Assembly (NCBI GenBank): GCA_015709575.1
Contig: CP054190.1
Coordinates: 2,168,616 to 2,232,615 of the forward strand
Length of the DNA stretch: 64,000 bases
DNA from: Planctomycetia bacterium
Lineage (GTDB): Bacteria; Planctomycetota; Phycisphaerae; UBA1845; Fen-1342
Direction of reading: 5' to 3'
The stretch's first letter is position 1. Each line of letters begins with the position of its first letter. Under the pieces are notes generated by a model. The model was not told where the DNA came from, searched no databases, and saw nothing but the letters and a program-made list of their open reading frames with translations. Both the position numbers and the translations under genes were made by a program. Below are positions 24,718 through 36,700 of this stretch, piece by piece.

Positions 24718-27700
24718 CTAATCGCACCCGCTCACAAGGCAGAACACGAAGGCGTCAATGTCGAAGTTGTTGAACGCGTTGTCCTGGTTCACATCTCCGT
24801 TGGCGATCGGGCAATCCGGGTAGTTCGCCTGCCACGTCGCCGGGTCCACCAACGCGAGCACGAATGGATCGATGTCGAAATTATTGAAAACGCCGTCGCA
24901 GTTCATATCGCCAAGCGGGAACGCCGGCGGACACGGGCTGGGCGTGCAGACGCTGCCGAGACCCTGGGCCGAGCCGCCGGCGACGGTACAGGCCGAGGCG
25001 GTGAGCAACTGGCATTCGCCGCCGGACAGGCAGCACGCCTGCGGCGGCGGCGGCGGCGGCGGCACGTACTGGATGCTCAGCGGCAGCGCCAGTGAATGGC
25101 AACTCAACGCGGTCGCGTTCACGGCCCCGGCCTGCGCTGCCCCGAACTCCGCCAGCCACGCCCGTGACGCCAGCCCCGCACCGGGGCCGAACATCTGGAG
25201 GTACAGCGGATCCGTCACGGAGAGATCGCGCGGCACGACCGGCTGCACGTACCCCGCTGCGAAGATGCGACCATCCGACGGATGCTCAACCATCGAAGCG
25301 AGCTGCGCGGCATATCCGAAGCCCACGTCACCCTGCGCGGCGGCCGTCGCGCTCAAGTCCAGCACGCTGTGCAGGGAAACGCCGGTGGCCGCATCGCCAC
25401 TGCGAGTAATCTGGCAGCGGGACACGCGGACAATTTCCGAAGCGTCCTCATACACCGATTGCGCCAGGTAAAGACGATCGGCGGCGGTCTGTGCGACGAG
25501 CATCTGGGCCGGGCCGCGGAGCCGAGCGCCGCCTAAACCAGCCGACGGCAATGCCGATGCGAGGTTGATGACGCGGCGGGACGCGTTGCCGTCGCCCTCG
25601 GTGTAGATCAGCAGGTAATCGTTCTGATTGAGGTACTGCGTCGCGAGCACGAACACGTTGCCACGGTCGTCCACCTCAATCTCGCGCACACGCGTGAAAT
25701 CCGGCTCGAAGACAATCTCGCCGAAACCGCTGGCGTTGACGGAGACACCTGAAGCCGGATCGGCCGGGTTCGTGCCATAGACTTCCAGCACGTCAAACGC
25801 GCCGCCGCCCAGCAGCCGCAGCTTCGCGGCCGCCTTGTAGGGGCGGCCCAGTCCCTGCGGATCCCCCGGCTCGGTGACGACCACCGGCGCGACAAAGACG
25901 ACGTCGTTGTCAGCGGGGTGGAAGGCGACGTCCAGCAACGGCACCCCGACGAAGTCGATCCCGCCGTAGGGGCTGGGGCCGGTGAGCTGCATGCCGACGC
26001 GGACGGTCGCCCCCGCTATCGGCGTCGACACATCGACGCCCGGCGCGAGCGCCGCCTGCGCGGTGTCGAGTCGGATCAACCCCTGGTTCGCGTGAATCTG
26101 AAATAGAACTCCGGCGGAGTCGCGCACCAGGCGCCCGTTCGAGCGATGGCAGGCGCTCGGGTCAGACTCGCTGGCCGGGAGGCGCGCCGGGCCGCTGCAC
26201 GCACCCGCGAGCGAGGTCGTGAACAGCCGGTCTTCGAAGCCGGCGCCGTTGGGCTTGCCCGCAACGATCAGCCCCTCGCTCGTCAGACCGGTGACGGGCG
26301 TGGCCGGACCGCCGCAGCCGCCGGCGATGCCGCCGACGCCGCAGGCGTTCAATTGCGAGCCGTTGAGCCAGGTGTCCCAACTGAGCAGGTCGTTCAGATC
26401 GACGTAGCGATCACCAGTCACTCCGGCGTCGAGGCACGGGCGATTGGCGTCGGGATCGAGCGGATCGAGCGAGGAACCGGTCTCGCTGAGCAGAACCAGG
26501 TAGTCCAGTGGATCGACACCCTGTGAGCCGTTGAGATCAGCGCAGGCGAAGCAGTAAATCTGCGGATCCCAGTCGTCAATCAGCACGGCCGCGTCATTGC
26601 CGCGCAACTCCAGTTCGACGTACGTGCCGCGGGTGAAGTTCAGCAGACCGCGCGGGAACGTGCCGTAGAACGTGGCGAATTCGCCGCTGGCGAGTCCGCC
26701 CGGGCGCGTGGGATCGGCCGGCGGGCGCACGCGGGCGATCTCGGTGAAGCGCGCGGCGTATCCCGGTTCGGGGAGGCGCGAGGCGTCGCGCAGTTCGGGA
26801 TCGTCCGAAAGATAGACGACCAGCTCGCCGGCGCCGGAGCCGCTCTGGATCGTCGGAGTCACGAAGCGATAGCGGAAGGCCACAACAACGTCGGCTTCAG
26901 CAGCGCGTGCGAAGGCGCCGTGTGCGGCGACCGACGCGGCATTGAGGCTGCCCGCGCCCTCATCGCGGGTGCGCATCAGCATGCCATGATTGGCTGGGTC
27001 GCCGATCGGGTTCTGTTCGCCCGGCGGAATCGGCGCGGCGACGCGCGTGATCGAACCTTCGCGGAACGGCGGCGCAAGCGGCTGCTCGTCGGCGGGATCA
27101 CGTCGGCGCATGCGGACACGCACGTCAAATTCCGTTGCGTCCTCCATCGCGATCACTTTGAGCGAGAAACCCAGCACCGGGATGTCCACGATCTGCGCGC
27201 CAGCCTCGACCACGATCGACTGGTAGTACAGCCGCTGCAGACCGAGGTTCAGCACCGCGTTTTCACGGAGGATGAGCTGCCGTACGTACATCGCCTCGGG
27301 ATAGGGCGAGCCGGGCGGTTGAAAGACGAACCCCTGCCGGTTGGTGAGATTCACCTTCGCACCCGGACGCACCTCCAGCACGTCAAGTGCGAAGGCGTCG
27401 TCATATCCAGGGCTGGCGGCCAGCGGGTAGGCCCCCGACGTTCCGCCACCGATTCCGTGGTCGCGATCTTGCGTGCGAAGTTCGAGCAACTCACCGCGCG
27501 GGCCGTTCGCGCCCTGCGTAATGATGACGCGGATCAGGTTGTCATAAATGTTGGGGTTGCGATTCTGCGGATCGGGATCGAGGTCAAGGTAGCGATCGCC
27601 GAACGACGTGATGACGTTGCACCGGATCGTCGCGCCGGAGCGGACGAAAAACTCACCGCCGAAGGCCCGCGCCGCCGGGCCGGCCTGCACGCTGTCAAGC

Positions 27701-30700
27701 AGGCGGATGTCATTGTGCACGATCTGCGGCTGTCCGAGCAGATCGGCCAGCGTGACTTCGACCTTGGAGTTCTGGACGGTTGCATCCTCTACAAGCAGCG
27801 TGCCGTCCACCGCGATCTGGCCCCATAACTGCGAAAGCGCGGGATCCTCGCAAATTGCGCCAGGGGTGTTTCCGCTGAGGTCCACCAGGCCGCCACCGCG
27901 GATAGCGAGCCGCGCCCCCGGATCGATGGCGATCTGCCCTGTGCCGGTGATGCGGCCGCGCAGGACGGTGTCGCTCTGCACAGGGTTGGCAGGCGCCAGC
28001 GATAGCTCGGCCGCGTCGGAAAGCGAGATGGCCGCAGCGCCGCTGAACGCGGCGATCGGCGCCAGCGCCACCGGAGCGCCGAGGGTGGCAAACTGCGCAC
28101 CGGAAAGCTGGAAGCCGTCGTCGTTGTCGAGCAGGTAGCCCTCGATGGGAGTCAGCAGCGGCCGCTCGGACGACACAAACTCGAGCACGTCCGACGTGGC
28201 GGACGTCTCACGAACGCGGAACGAGCCCACCCGCGCCCGTAGCAGCAGGCCGGTATGCAGATGCGCCGGCGTACCGGTGGTTATGTCATAGACCGAACCC
28301 GAAATCACGATCTCCCCGCCCGCGGCAAAGCGGCCGTCGGCCCGACCGCCGGTGCTGAGGTCGGTCAAGAGCGGGCTGGCGGACCAGGTCAGCGTCGCGC
28401 TGCCGAGTCCGGTCGGGCCGACGATCCAGCGGCGCACCGAACCGCTGATTCGCCAGTTGTGAAGCGCCGCGCCCGGTGCGGGAATTTCCCATCGCTCGGG
28501 CAATTCCGCCGTCGCGGGCGAAAAAATCTGTGCCCCGGCCCCATCCTCACCCAATGCCCCGCTTGCGGCGGTGGCCAGCGACGACCCGCAGGCGGGGGCG
28601 GCCGCCACTCGCAGCAGGCTTCCGGAGTCGAGATGGAGGGTGCCCGGACCGGAAATCGTGTTGCCGAAGCTGTGCAGATTGCCGGCTTGAAGGAACAGGC
28701 CGCCCTGTATGTCCAGCGTGGATTGCGCCGCCGTGGCCCCGCCCCCGGCGGCATCAATCGCGACGCCATCAACGGTGACCACGGCGCCGGTCACGGCAAA
28801 ATCCGGAGCGCATGCGCCCACACTGCCGACCACGCGGCAATTACGCAGCAACGGTCCGCCGCTGGCAGCGAGGAAACCCGCGCCGGGTCCATCCTCGGCC
28901 GAGCCGCCGGTGATGGTAAAGCCGTCGAGTATGGCGCCCGCATCAGTGCCGGTGCCGGTGACGACGTGAAGCGAATTCTCGCCGGGGGCGAAGCCGTCCC
29001 CGTCAAGGTCGCCGGAAAGCGTCGTGACGTGAATCTTCGGGTTGCGCTGATCGGCGCTGGTTTCCGTTCCGACGAATCCGCCCAGCAGCACGAATCCGCT
29101 CACGAGTTGGAGCGTCGCGCTGCGATCCGGTAAACCGGACGGAAGATGCGCACCGCCGAACGGGGTTCGGGCGCCATCGGGCATATACGTACCGCGCGCG
29201 ACCCAGAACTCGGTCGCCGCGCAGCCGTCCGCGACACTGGCTCCGAGTGCGTCGCGCAAGTTGTCGAAGGCGGTCTCCCACGTCGCACCGTCGCCACCCG
29301 GAGCGGCCGCGGCATTGACGTAGACGCGCGTGAGTACGCCGGCGCCGGCCTCGTACGCGCCCTGATCGACGATTGCGTCGCCGGGAATGAAGTCCAGTCG
29401 TCGGATGCCGGCGTCACGGTCGAGCGGAATCATCTCGACACGGTTGCCGTCGCAGTCCACGTCGGCGATGTCCGCTACGAGCAGCGCCTCGCTGCCGGCG
29501 TCAATCGCGGGGGACGGGGTGCCGTTCTCAGAGAGCCGCAGGTTCCCATAGGTCGCGCCGCTGCTTTCATCGACACCGATCGTGGCGGGGTTGTCGGCAA
29601 AGAAGCCGCCGACACCCACGGCGGGCGTGCTGCGAAAGAGCGGATCGGCGCTGCTGATGCTTGAGCTTGTACCGGCGAAGCCGCCCTGCACCGTGGAGTG
29701 AGAGACGAGGATCGCGGGGCTGGCCGGCGCACCAAACGCGATCTGGGCAGCACTGCTGACCCCTGAGGCATCCAGATTGCCCCAGAAAATGCTGTTGCCC
29801 ACCGATAGCGGCGTCGGCTCGATTCGATGAATGCCGCCGCCCACGGCTGAAGTGCCGTAGGCCGTGTTGTGGGCGAAGGTAGAGTTCGTAATCGTCAGCC
29901 CGCCGCCATTGAGGTAAACACCCGCGCCGCTCTCCTGCCCGAGGTCCGAGTTGTCGAAAGTCGCGTTGCCCACGAATACGCCGTTGGTGATCGTGCTCGC
30001 GGCCGAGGCGGCTACCAGAGCGACGCCGCCGCCAAACTGCGTGGCCGCATTTCCCTCGAACGTGGAACTGACGACGTGCAACGCGCCGCCGGAGCCGCCC
30101 GCGAAGAGTCCGCCGCCGCGATCGGCGCTGTTGTGCCGCACGACCGAGCCGATCAGATACAGCCGCCCCAGTCCGGTGGCCCGAATCGCCCCGCCGCCAT
30201 CGGCAGCGGTATTGCGCTCCAACACGCAATCTCGCAGTTCGCTCGAACCGGCGACCGACGCGGCCGCGACATACACCGCGCCGCCGTCATCGCGGGCGTG
30301 ATTGCCGAACAACGCCGTGCCGGTAAGCGTTGCCTGCGCATTGTTCGAAACATGCAGACCGCCGCCAAGCGTCGCTGCGTTGCGCATCACCCGGCAGTTG
30401 ACAAGTTCGACTACTGCGGTACCCGTGAGCAGAACGCCGCCGCCGTTGGCGTCCGCGCCGCCTGCACCGTCCGCGTTTCCGCTGCGAACGGTAAGCGTAT
30501 CGAGCTGCACCGCGGTTGCTGTGGCTGCGGCCACCACGTGCAGGCTGTTGTCGCTCCAGGTCACGCCGTCCGGGAAATCGAACTCGTCATCATCGCCGGC
30601 CAGATCGCCGGTCAGCACGGCCAAGCCGGCGTCGAGGGAACGCTGAGTTAAGGAAAGTTCGCCCCCGGCGAACCCGCCAAAGAGCGTCACGTTGCTCGGT

Positions 30701-33700
30701 AGCTCGAATGACAAGGCGCGCTGCCCGGCCGTCGGCGCGGCAATCTGGCGGAACGTGGGGCGATACTCGCCCTCGGCGATCCAGATCTGCTCGACAACGC
30801 CTCCGGAGGCGCTGGCCGCACATAGCGCCCAGTTCAGATCGTTGTACGCATCGGCCCAGGAGCTGCCGTCGTCCGCCCCATCCGCATCGGCATCCACAAA
30901 GGCCACGAGCTGCGGCGACGGAAGCGCTGCTTCGCGCGCGCCCATGTCCACTACCCCGCCGGGCTGCACACCCTGTGCCCCGCTGCATGGGATGTCAACC
31001 ACGCGCAGCACCCCAGCTACATCGAGCGGCAGCACCTCGGCCGTGTTGCCATCGCGGTCGATGTCAGCCGCGTCCAACGGAAGCGCGGCGTTGTTGCCGG
31101 CGTCCAGCGCCGGCGAGCGATAGCCGAGCCGCAGGTCGCCATAGTCGTCGTTGACGCCATCCCACAAACCACCCGGCCCGGCACTGGGCGCGCGCCGAAA
31201 GAGCGGGTCGGCATCCACGTTGGACACACCCGCGCCGCCCCACCCGCCGCCGACCAGAGAATGATTGACGGTCGGCGCGCCGAGCGCGACGTGAATCTGC
31301 CCGGCGGATCCGCTGCCGCCGGAGTCGCGGTTGTTCCAGAAGATGCAGTTGCTGACCGTCGGGTCCAGCGGGATGCCGGAGCTTCCTGCCCCGCCACTGT
31401 TGATGCCGCCGCCGGCGGTCGATGCGATGTTCTCGGAGAACGTGCAGTTGACGATCGTCGCGGTCGATCCTGCGACAACCATCTGCGGAATCAGAAGCGC
31501 GCCGCCCGCGGGCGCCGTGTTACCAACAAACTCACAATTCGCCACGAGCAATGTGCCGACGCGGGTAGAGCCTCGGGGCGCCCGGATCGCTCCACCTCCG
31601 CCCGAGCCGGTGGCGCTGTTGCCGAGGAACAGGCAGCCGTAGAACCGGATGGTACGCTCTTCACAGAAGGCGGCTCCTCCGCTGCCGAAGCCGGCGTGAT
31701 TACGCTCCAGGCGAGACATGAGGATGTCCACACTTCCGTTGATGTATAGCCCCCCCCCGACCGCGCCGAAGTTCTCCACGACGACACAGTCGCGCAGCGT
31801 CCTCAATCCGTCGCCGGAAAGCTCCGCCCCGCCGCCGCGAAACGTCCCGCGATTGTTGCGCAAAACGCAACGCTCCAGCAATCCAAACCCGTCCGAGTAA
31901 GAGACGCCACCGCCAATGGGCGCGCGGTTCCGCTCTACCGTGCAGTCCCGGATCACAACCTGCGAAGACTCCGTGGGCGAAATGCGTGATGCGTGGACTC
32001 CGCCGCCGGCATCGACCGCCACGTTCTCGATGATCCGGCAGTTTGATATCGTCCCTGCAGCGGCCCGGAGATAGATCCCCGCCCCATCGTCCGCTCGCTC
32101 ATTTATATCGAGTACGTCGGCATTCCCACGCGTGACCGTGAACCCGTCGAGCGTCCATCCCACGCCCTGAATGCTGCTTACGACATGGATTGAGTTTTCA
32201 TTCCACGTCGCCGGCGGTGGAAACTCCGGGTCGTACGGTCCGGCAGCATCGTCGCCGTTCAGATCGCCGCTGAGGATCGTTAGATTCATGTTCGCATCGC
32301 GCTGTGATCGAAGCGTCTCATTCCCCGCAAATCCGCCGTAGATGGCGATGTTCGGCGGCAGAATGAACGAATCCAGGCGATTCTGGCGCGAACTGGGGAC
32401 GTATGTACCGGAAGCAACCCAGATTTCCTGCACACCGCTGCCGTTGGCGGCCAGGCAAATGGCGTCGGCCAGGTCGGTGTATGCATCGGACCAGCTCGTG
32501 CCGTTGTTCGCGCCGCTGGCGAGTAGATCCACAAACACAATTGGCTGCGATGGGCCAACGGGGGCGACCCGCTCATGCGCCCCCAGGTCGGCCAGCGCAC
32601 CGGTTCCCGTCCCGGTGTCAGCGATGCAGCGATCGTCGAAGAAGCGCGCGCCGCCGTCGATGTCGAGCGGTGTGGCCTCGGTAGCGTTGAGGTCGCCGTC
32701 GACGTCGGCCACGTCAGCCGGAATGTGAACGGTGCGAGCGCGATCAATTGCGGGCGAGCCGCGGTCGAGCCGCAGGTCGCCGTAGTCGTCGTCGATGCCG
32801 TCCCACATGCCATCGACGCCGGGTGACGGATCGCGCACGAACAGCGGCGGCAGGCCGATCACGCGCACCGATGTATTCGGCCAGCCACCGTAGACGATCG
32901 CATCCGTCACGGTCGGTGAGCCGCTGGCGGTAAATATCTGCGACGCGGAGCCGGGCGGCTGGCTATCGCTGTTCTTCCAGAAGATGCTGTTCCGGACGTC
33001 GGGGCTGCTGGGGGCGGGACTTCCGCCGTCATGCTCGCCATTCCACATGCCGCCGCCGAACTGTGACGCAACATTCTGCACGAACGTGCAGTTCACATAG
33101 CGCGAAGCGCTGCTGCCGGGCTGATTGGCGCTTCCATTGGACACGGCCCCGCCCAGGGTGGCGGTGTTGCCGACGAACGAGCAATTAGCCACTTCAAACA
33201 CCGACGCCCCGAAGCCGCCCGGACCGCGGATCGCGCCGCCGCGGTCACCGGCCACGTTTCCTTGGAATCGGCAGTTGATGAACCGGCTCGTGCCGGAGTG
33301 CACATACGCGCCGCCGCCGTCGCCTGTCACGCCAGTGACCACGTTGCGCACGAAACTGCAACCGACAAACGAAATGGGATCCACGCCCGGGGACAGCACG
33401 ACTCCCCCACCACCCGATGCAGCGTGATTCTCAACAAGCGTGCAGTCGCGGACGGAGGATCCGGGTGCCGTGGCCTGCGCGGAGAATCCGCCACCGCTGG
33501 GGGCGCGATTTCGCTCGAAGTTCGTGCCCTGCAATGTGAAAACCAGATTCGCAGCGCTCACGCGCAGGCCGCCGCCCGTGTTACCGTTGCTTCGATTGGA
33601 TTCAATCATGCACTGCTCGATCAGCAGCGATCGCACAGGCCCTCCCCCTGTGGATTGGATCATCGCTCCACCACCGTCGGCATCCGCAACATTTCGGACG

Positions 33701-36700
33701 ATACGCGTGCTGCGGATCACGCCTCCGCTGCGTTCCCACAACAGGCCGCCGCCGTTAGAATCCCCCGCGCCGCCGTCGGCGTTCCCGCCCGTGATCGTCA
33801 ACCCGTCCAGAGACACGTTGTCAACGTCGGTCGCCTTTACCACGTGCCAACTGTTATCCGAAATGTTCGAGGGCGGGTTTTCCCGCGCATCCCAGTCCGG
33901 TGCGTCATCTCCGAGCAGATCGCCGCTGAGAATCGTCACGTTCAGCGCGGGGTTGCGCTGCCCGCGCTCTGACTCCACACCGGTGAACCCGCCATAAATC
34001 GCGAGTCCGTTCACCAGTTCGAAGCTCGCAGCGCGGTCTCCCGCGACGATCACCCCGGGGTGATGGTCCGGTCTGTACGTCCCCGACGCGACCCACACCT
34101 CAGTGACTTCTCCCGCAAAGCTACGCGCAAACGCCAGCGCCGCCTGCAGCGAGTCGGTCGAATCCGCCCACTGTCCGCTCGGCGAATTGTCCACCAGCAC
34201 GGGCCCGGCGAAGCTCTCATACGCACCGATGTCGATGATCGGAGCAGTACCGGCGCCGACATTCGGCGCGGTGATGATCTCACGGAAACGCGGTCGACCG
34301 CCGACGTCGACGGGTGTCGGCTCGGTGGTGTTACCGTCGTTGTCCATGTCCGCAGCGTCGAGGCCGACCAGCGCGTTGCTTCCGGCGTCGATCGTCGGTG
34401 AGCCCGGACCGGGGCGAAGGTCGCCGAAGTCGTCGTCGATGCCGTCCCAGTTTCCGTCCGGGCCGGCGCTGGGCGATCGTACGAACAGCGGGTTGCCGCT
34501 GAGAATCGCGGTGCCGCCATGTCCACCTGCAACGAGCGAATGCGATACGTTGGCCACGCTACCGACCACTTCGATCTGCGACGTGCCGCCGCTGGATCCG
34601 CTTGCGTCCAGATTCCCCCAGAGTGCGCTATTCCAAATGGAGCCGTTAGACGAGGCCGCCGCCATTCGCACCGCCCCTCCGCTGAAAACTGCACGATTGT
34701 CCACAAACGTGCAGTTTCGGATTGAGGTCGAGCTGGATTCGGTGTGAATTGCGCCGCCATTCTCCGCGGAGTTACCGACGAACAGGCAATTGACGATACG
34801 TACATTTGGCGAATCGGAGGCGACAGAGATCGCACCGGATCTGCCATCAACGCCGTTACGTGCGCTATTCGAGTAGAAGCGGCAGTTCTGGACTGACATT
34901 CCCCCGCTGAGACCGCTGGCGCGAACCGCCGCTCCCGCGCCGAACGTAGCCGGGCCGTTGGCAGTGTTGTACGCGAAGGTACACTCGCTGATGGCAACGG
35001 GCGCGCCGCCGCTGACGCTCATCGCAACACCCCGCGCCGCGGTGTTGCTCTCGAAAGTTGTGCGCCGTACGTGCAGGCTGGCGTTCTGAGAGTTGATCCC
35101 GGCTCCACTGCCGCCGGGAGTCGCAGGAGCTACGTTGCGGGCGATCAAGCAGTCTTCGATGACCACATCGGCGTATGGACCGCCAGACGGACCATTGATG
35201 AAAATCCCTCCGCGACTCGAGAAGGCGCGGTTGTCGGAAATCTCGACATTCTGCAACGTTACGGCGCAGAATCCATCAAAACACATCGCCGCGGCGTCGC
35301 TAGCGCGATTTCGAGAGAACAGGCAGTTTTGAATCGTGGGGCTGCCGCCGCTGGCGAAGAGACCGCCGCCTTGATGGGCCGGGCCGGAGGTGAACAGGTC
35401 GGCGTTCCCGCCGCGGACGATCAGGCCGTCGAGTACTGTGCCCGCGGACACGCCGCTGGCGACCAGGACGTGCAGGCTGTTTTCTCCGTAGCCGGTGAAA
35501 TCCGGATTGTCGTTGCCATTCAAATCGCCGCTGAGGACGGTCGCCAGCAGCGGCCGGCCGGTTTGCGGGTCCATCGCGCGCTCGGCAAGCTGCGTCTCCG
35601 TACCGGCGAAACCGCCATAAAGTGAGACCCCATCGACGAGGAAGAACGCAGCCTCGCGGTTACCGCCCGGGCCGGCGGGCCGATAGGTCCCCTCGGCGAT
35701 CCAGATCTCGCTCACGATTCCGACCGACATCTCAGCCACCGTGAGCGCCTGCTGAAGCGTCTGGAAAGCCGTCGCCCAGGATTCGCCATCGCCGCCGGGT
35801 GAGGCATCGGCATCGACGTGCAGGCGGGATGCCCCGCTGCCGCGCCCCCAGCGAACCAGCCCGCGACTGTCGCTGTCGCCAGTGGTCCAGAATGCGCCGC
35901 TGACGTACAGGCCCGGACTATCGCCAAGCCCGTCGTTCAGGGTCGCAGCGTGATAGATGCCGAAGTAGCCCAGGCCGCGCTCGACCGGCAGCCAGGTGCA
36001 TCCGTTCCAGCGGGCGATGTTGGGCGAATGCGTGCCGCCAGCGGACGAGAACAAACCGGAGACAATCAACTCGTTATCGTGAACGACCAGGTTTGTGACC
36101 GCTCGAAATGGATCCTGCAAGCCGAAATCGATGCCCGACCCGACGGCGCTCCACGTGGCGCCGTCCCACGAAGCGATGCCGCTAGCGGCCACGGCGCCGA
36201 CTTGGGTGAATGCGCCGGCGGCATAAAGCATGCCCTGGTACGGGCGGACCGATCGGACAATGCCATTCGGCGTGCCCATGGCCACCCATTCGGTTCCCGT
36301 CCACCTCGCGATGTTTTGGGCCGGCACGCCGCCGGCCTCGGTAAACAGACCACAAACGATCAGGTCGTCGTTGTAGAAAGTCAGGTCACCCACGAACGGC
36401 GATGGGCTGGTGATTCCACCGCCGACACTATGCCAGGACGCACCATCCCAACGCGCGACCTTTAAAGCTGGACCGCCGCCGGCGTTGTTGAATGGTCCAA
36501 CGACGTAGAGGGACCCGCCATGCTCAACGGCGCGGAATGCACGATCGTCGAGTCCGGTTCCAAGCGCGGACCAGGTCGCACCGTCCCAGTACGAAATGTT
36601 CGATGCGGGAACCCCGCCGGCGTGCGTGAACCGTCCGAGTGCCACCAGCCCGGATCCGAAACGCGCCACCGCCTGCGGACCCTCCATCCAGTAGGTGGTG

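Noticed and set aside
26920..27828. 302-residue open frame antisense to the giant gene
   Set aside because: The giant gene's - strand frame carries clear domains throughout this stretch. The + strand frame is a GC-driven shadow without recognisable motifs. The same holds for the other long + strand frames between 24,870 and 38,600.
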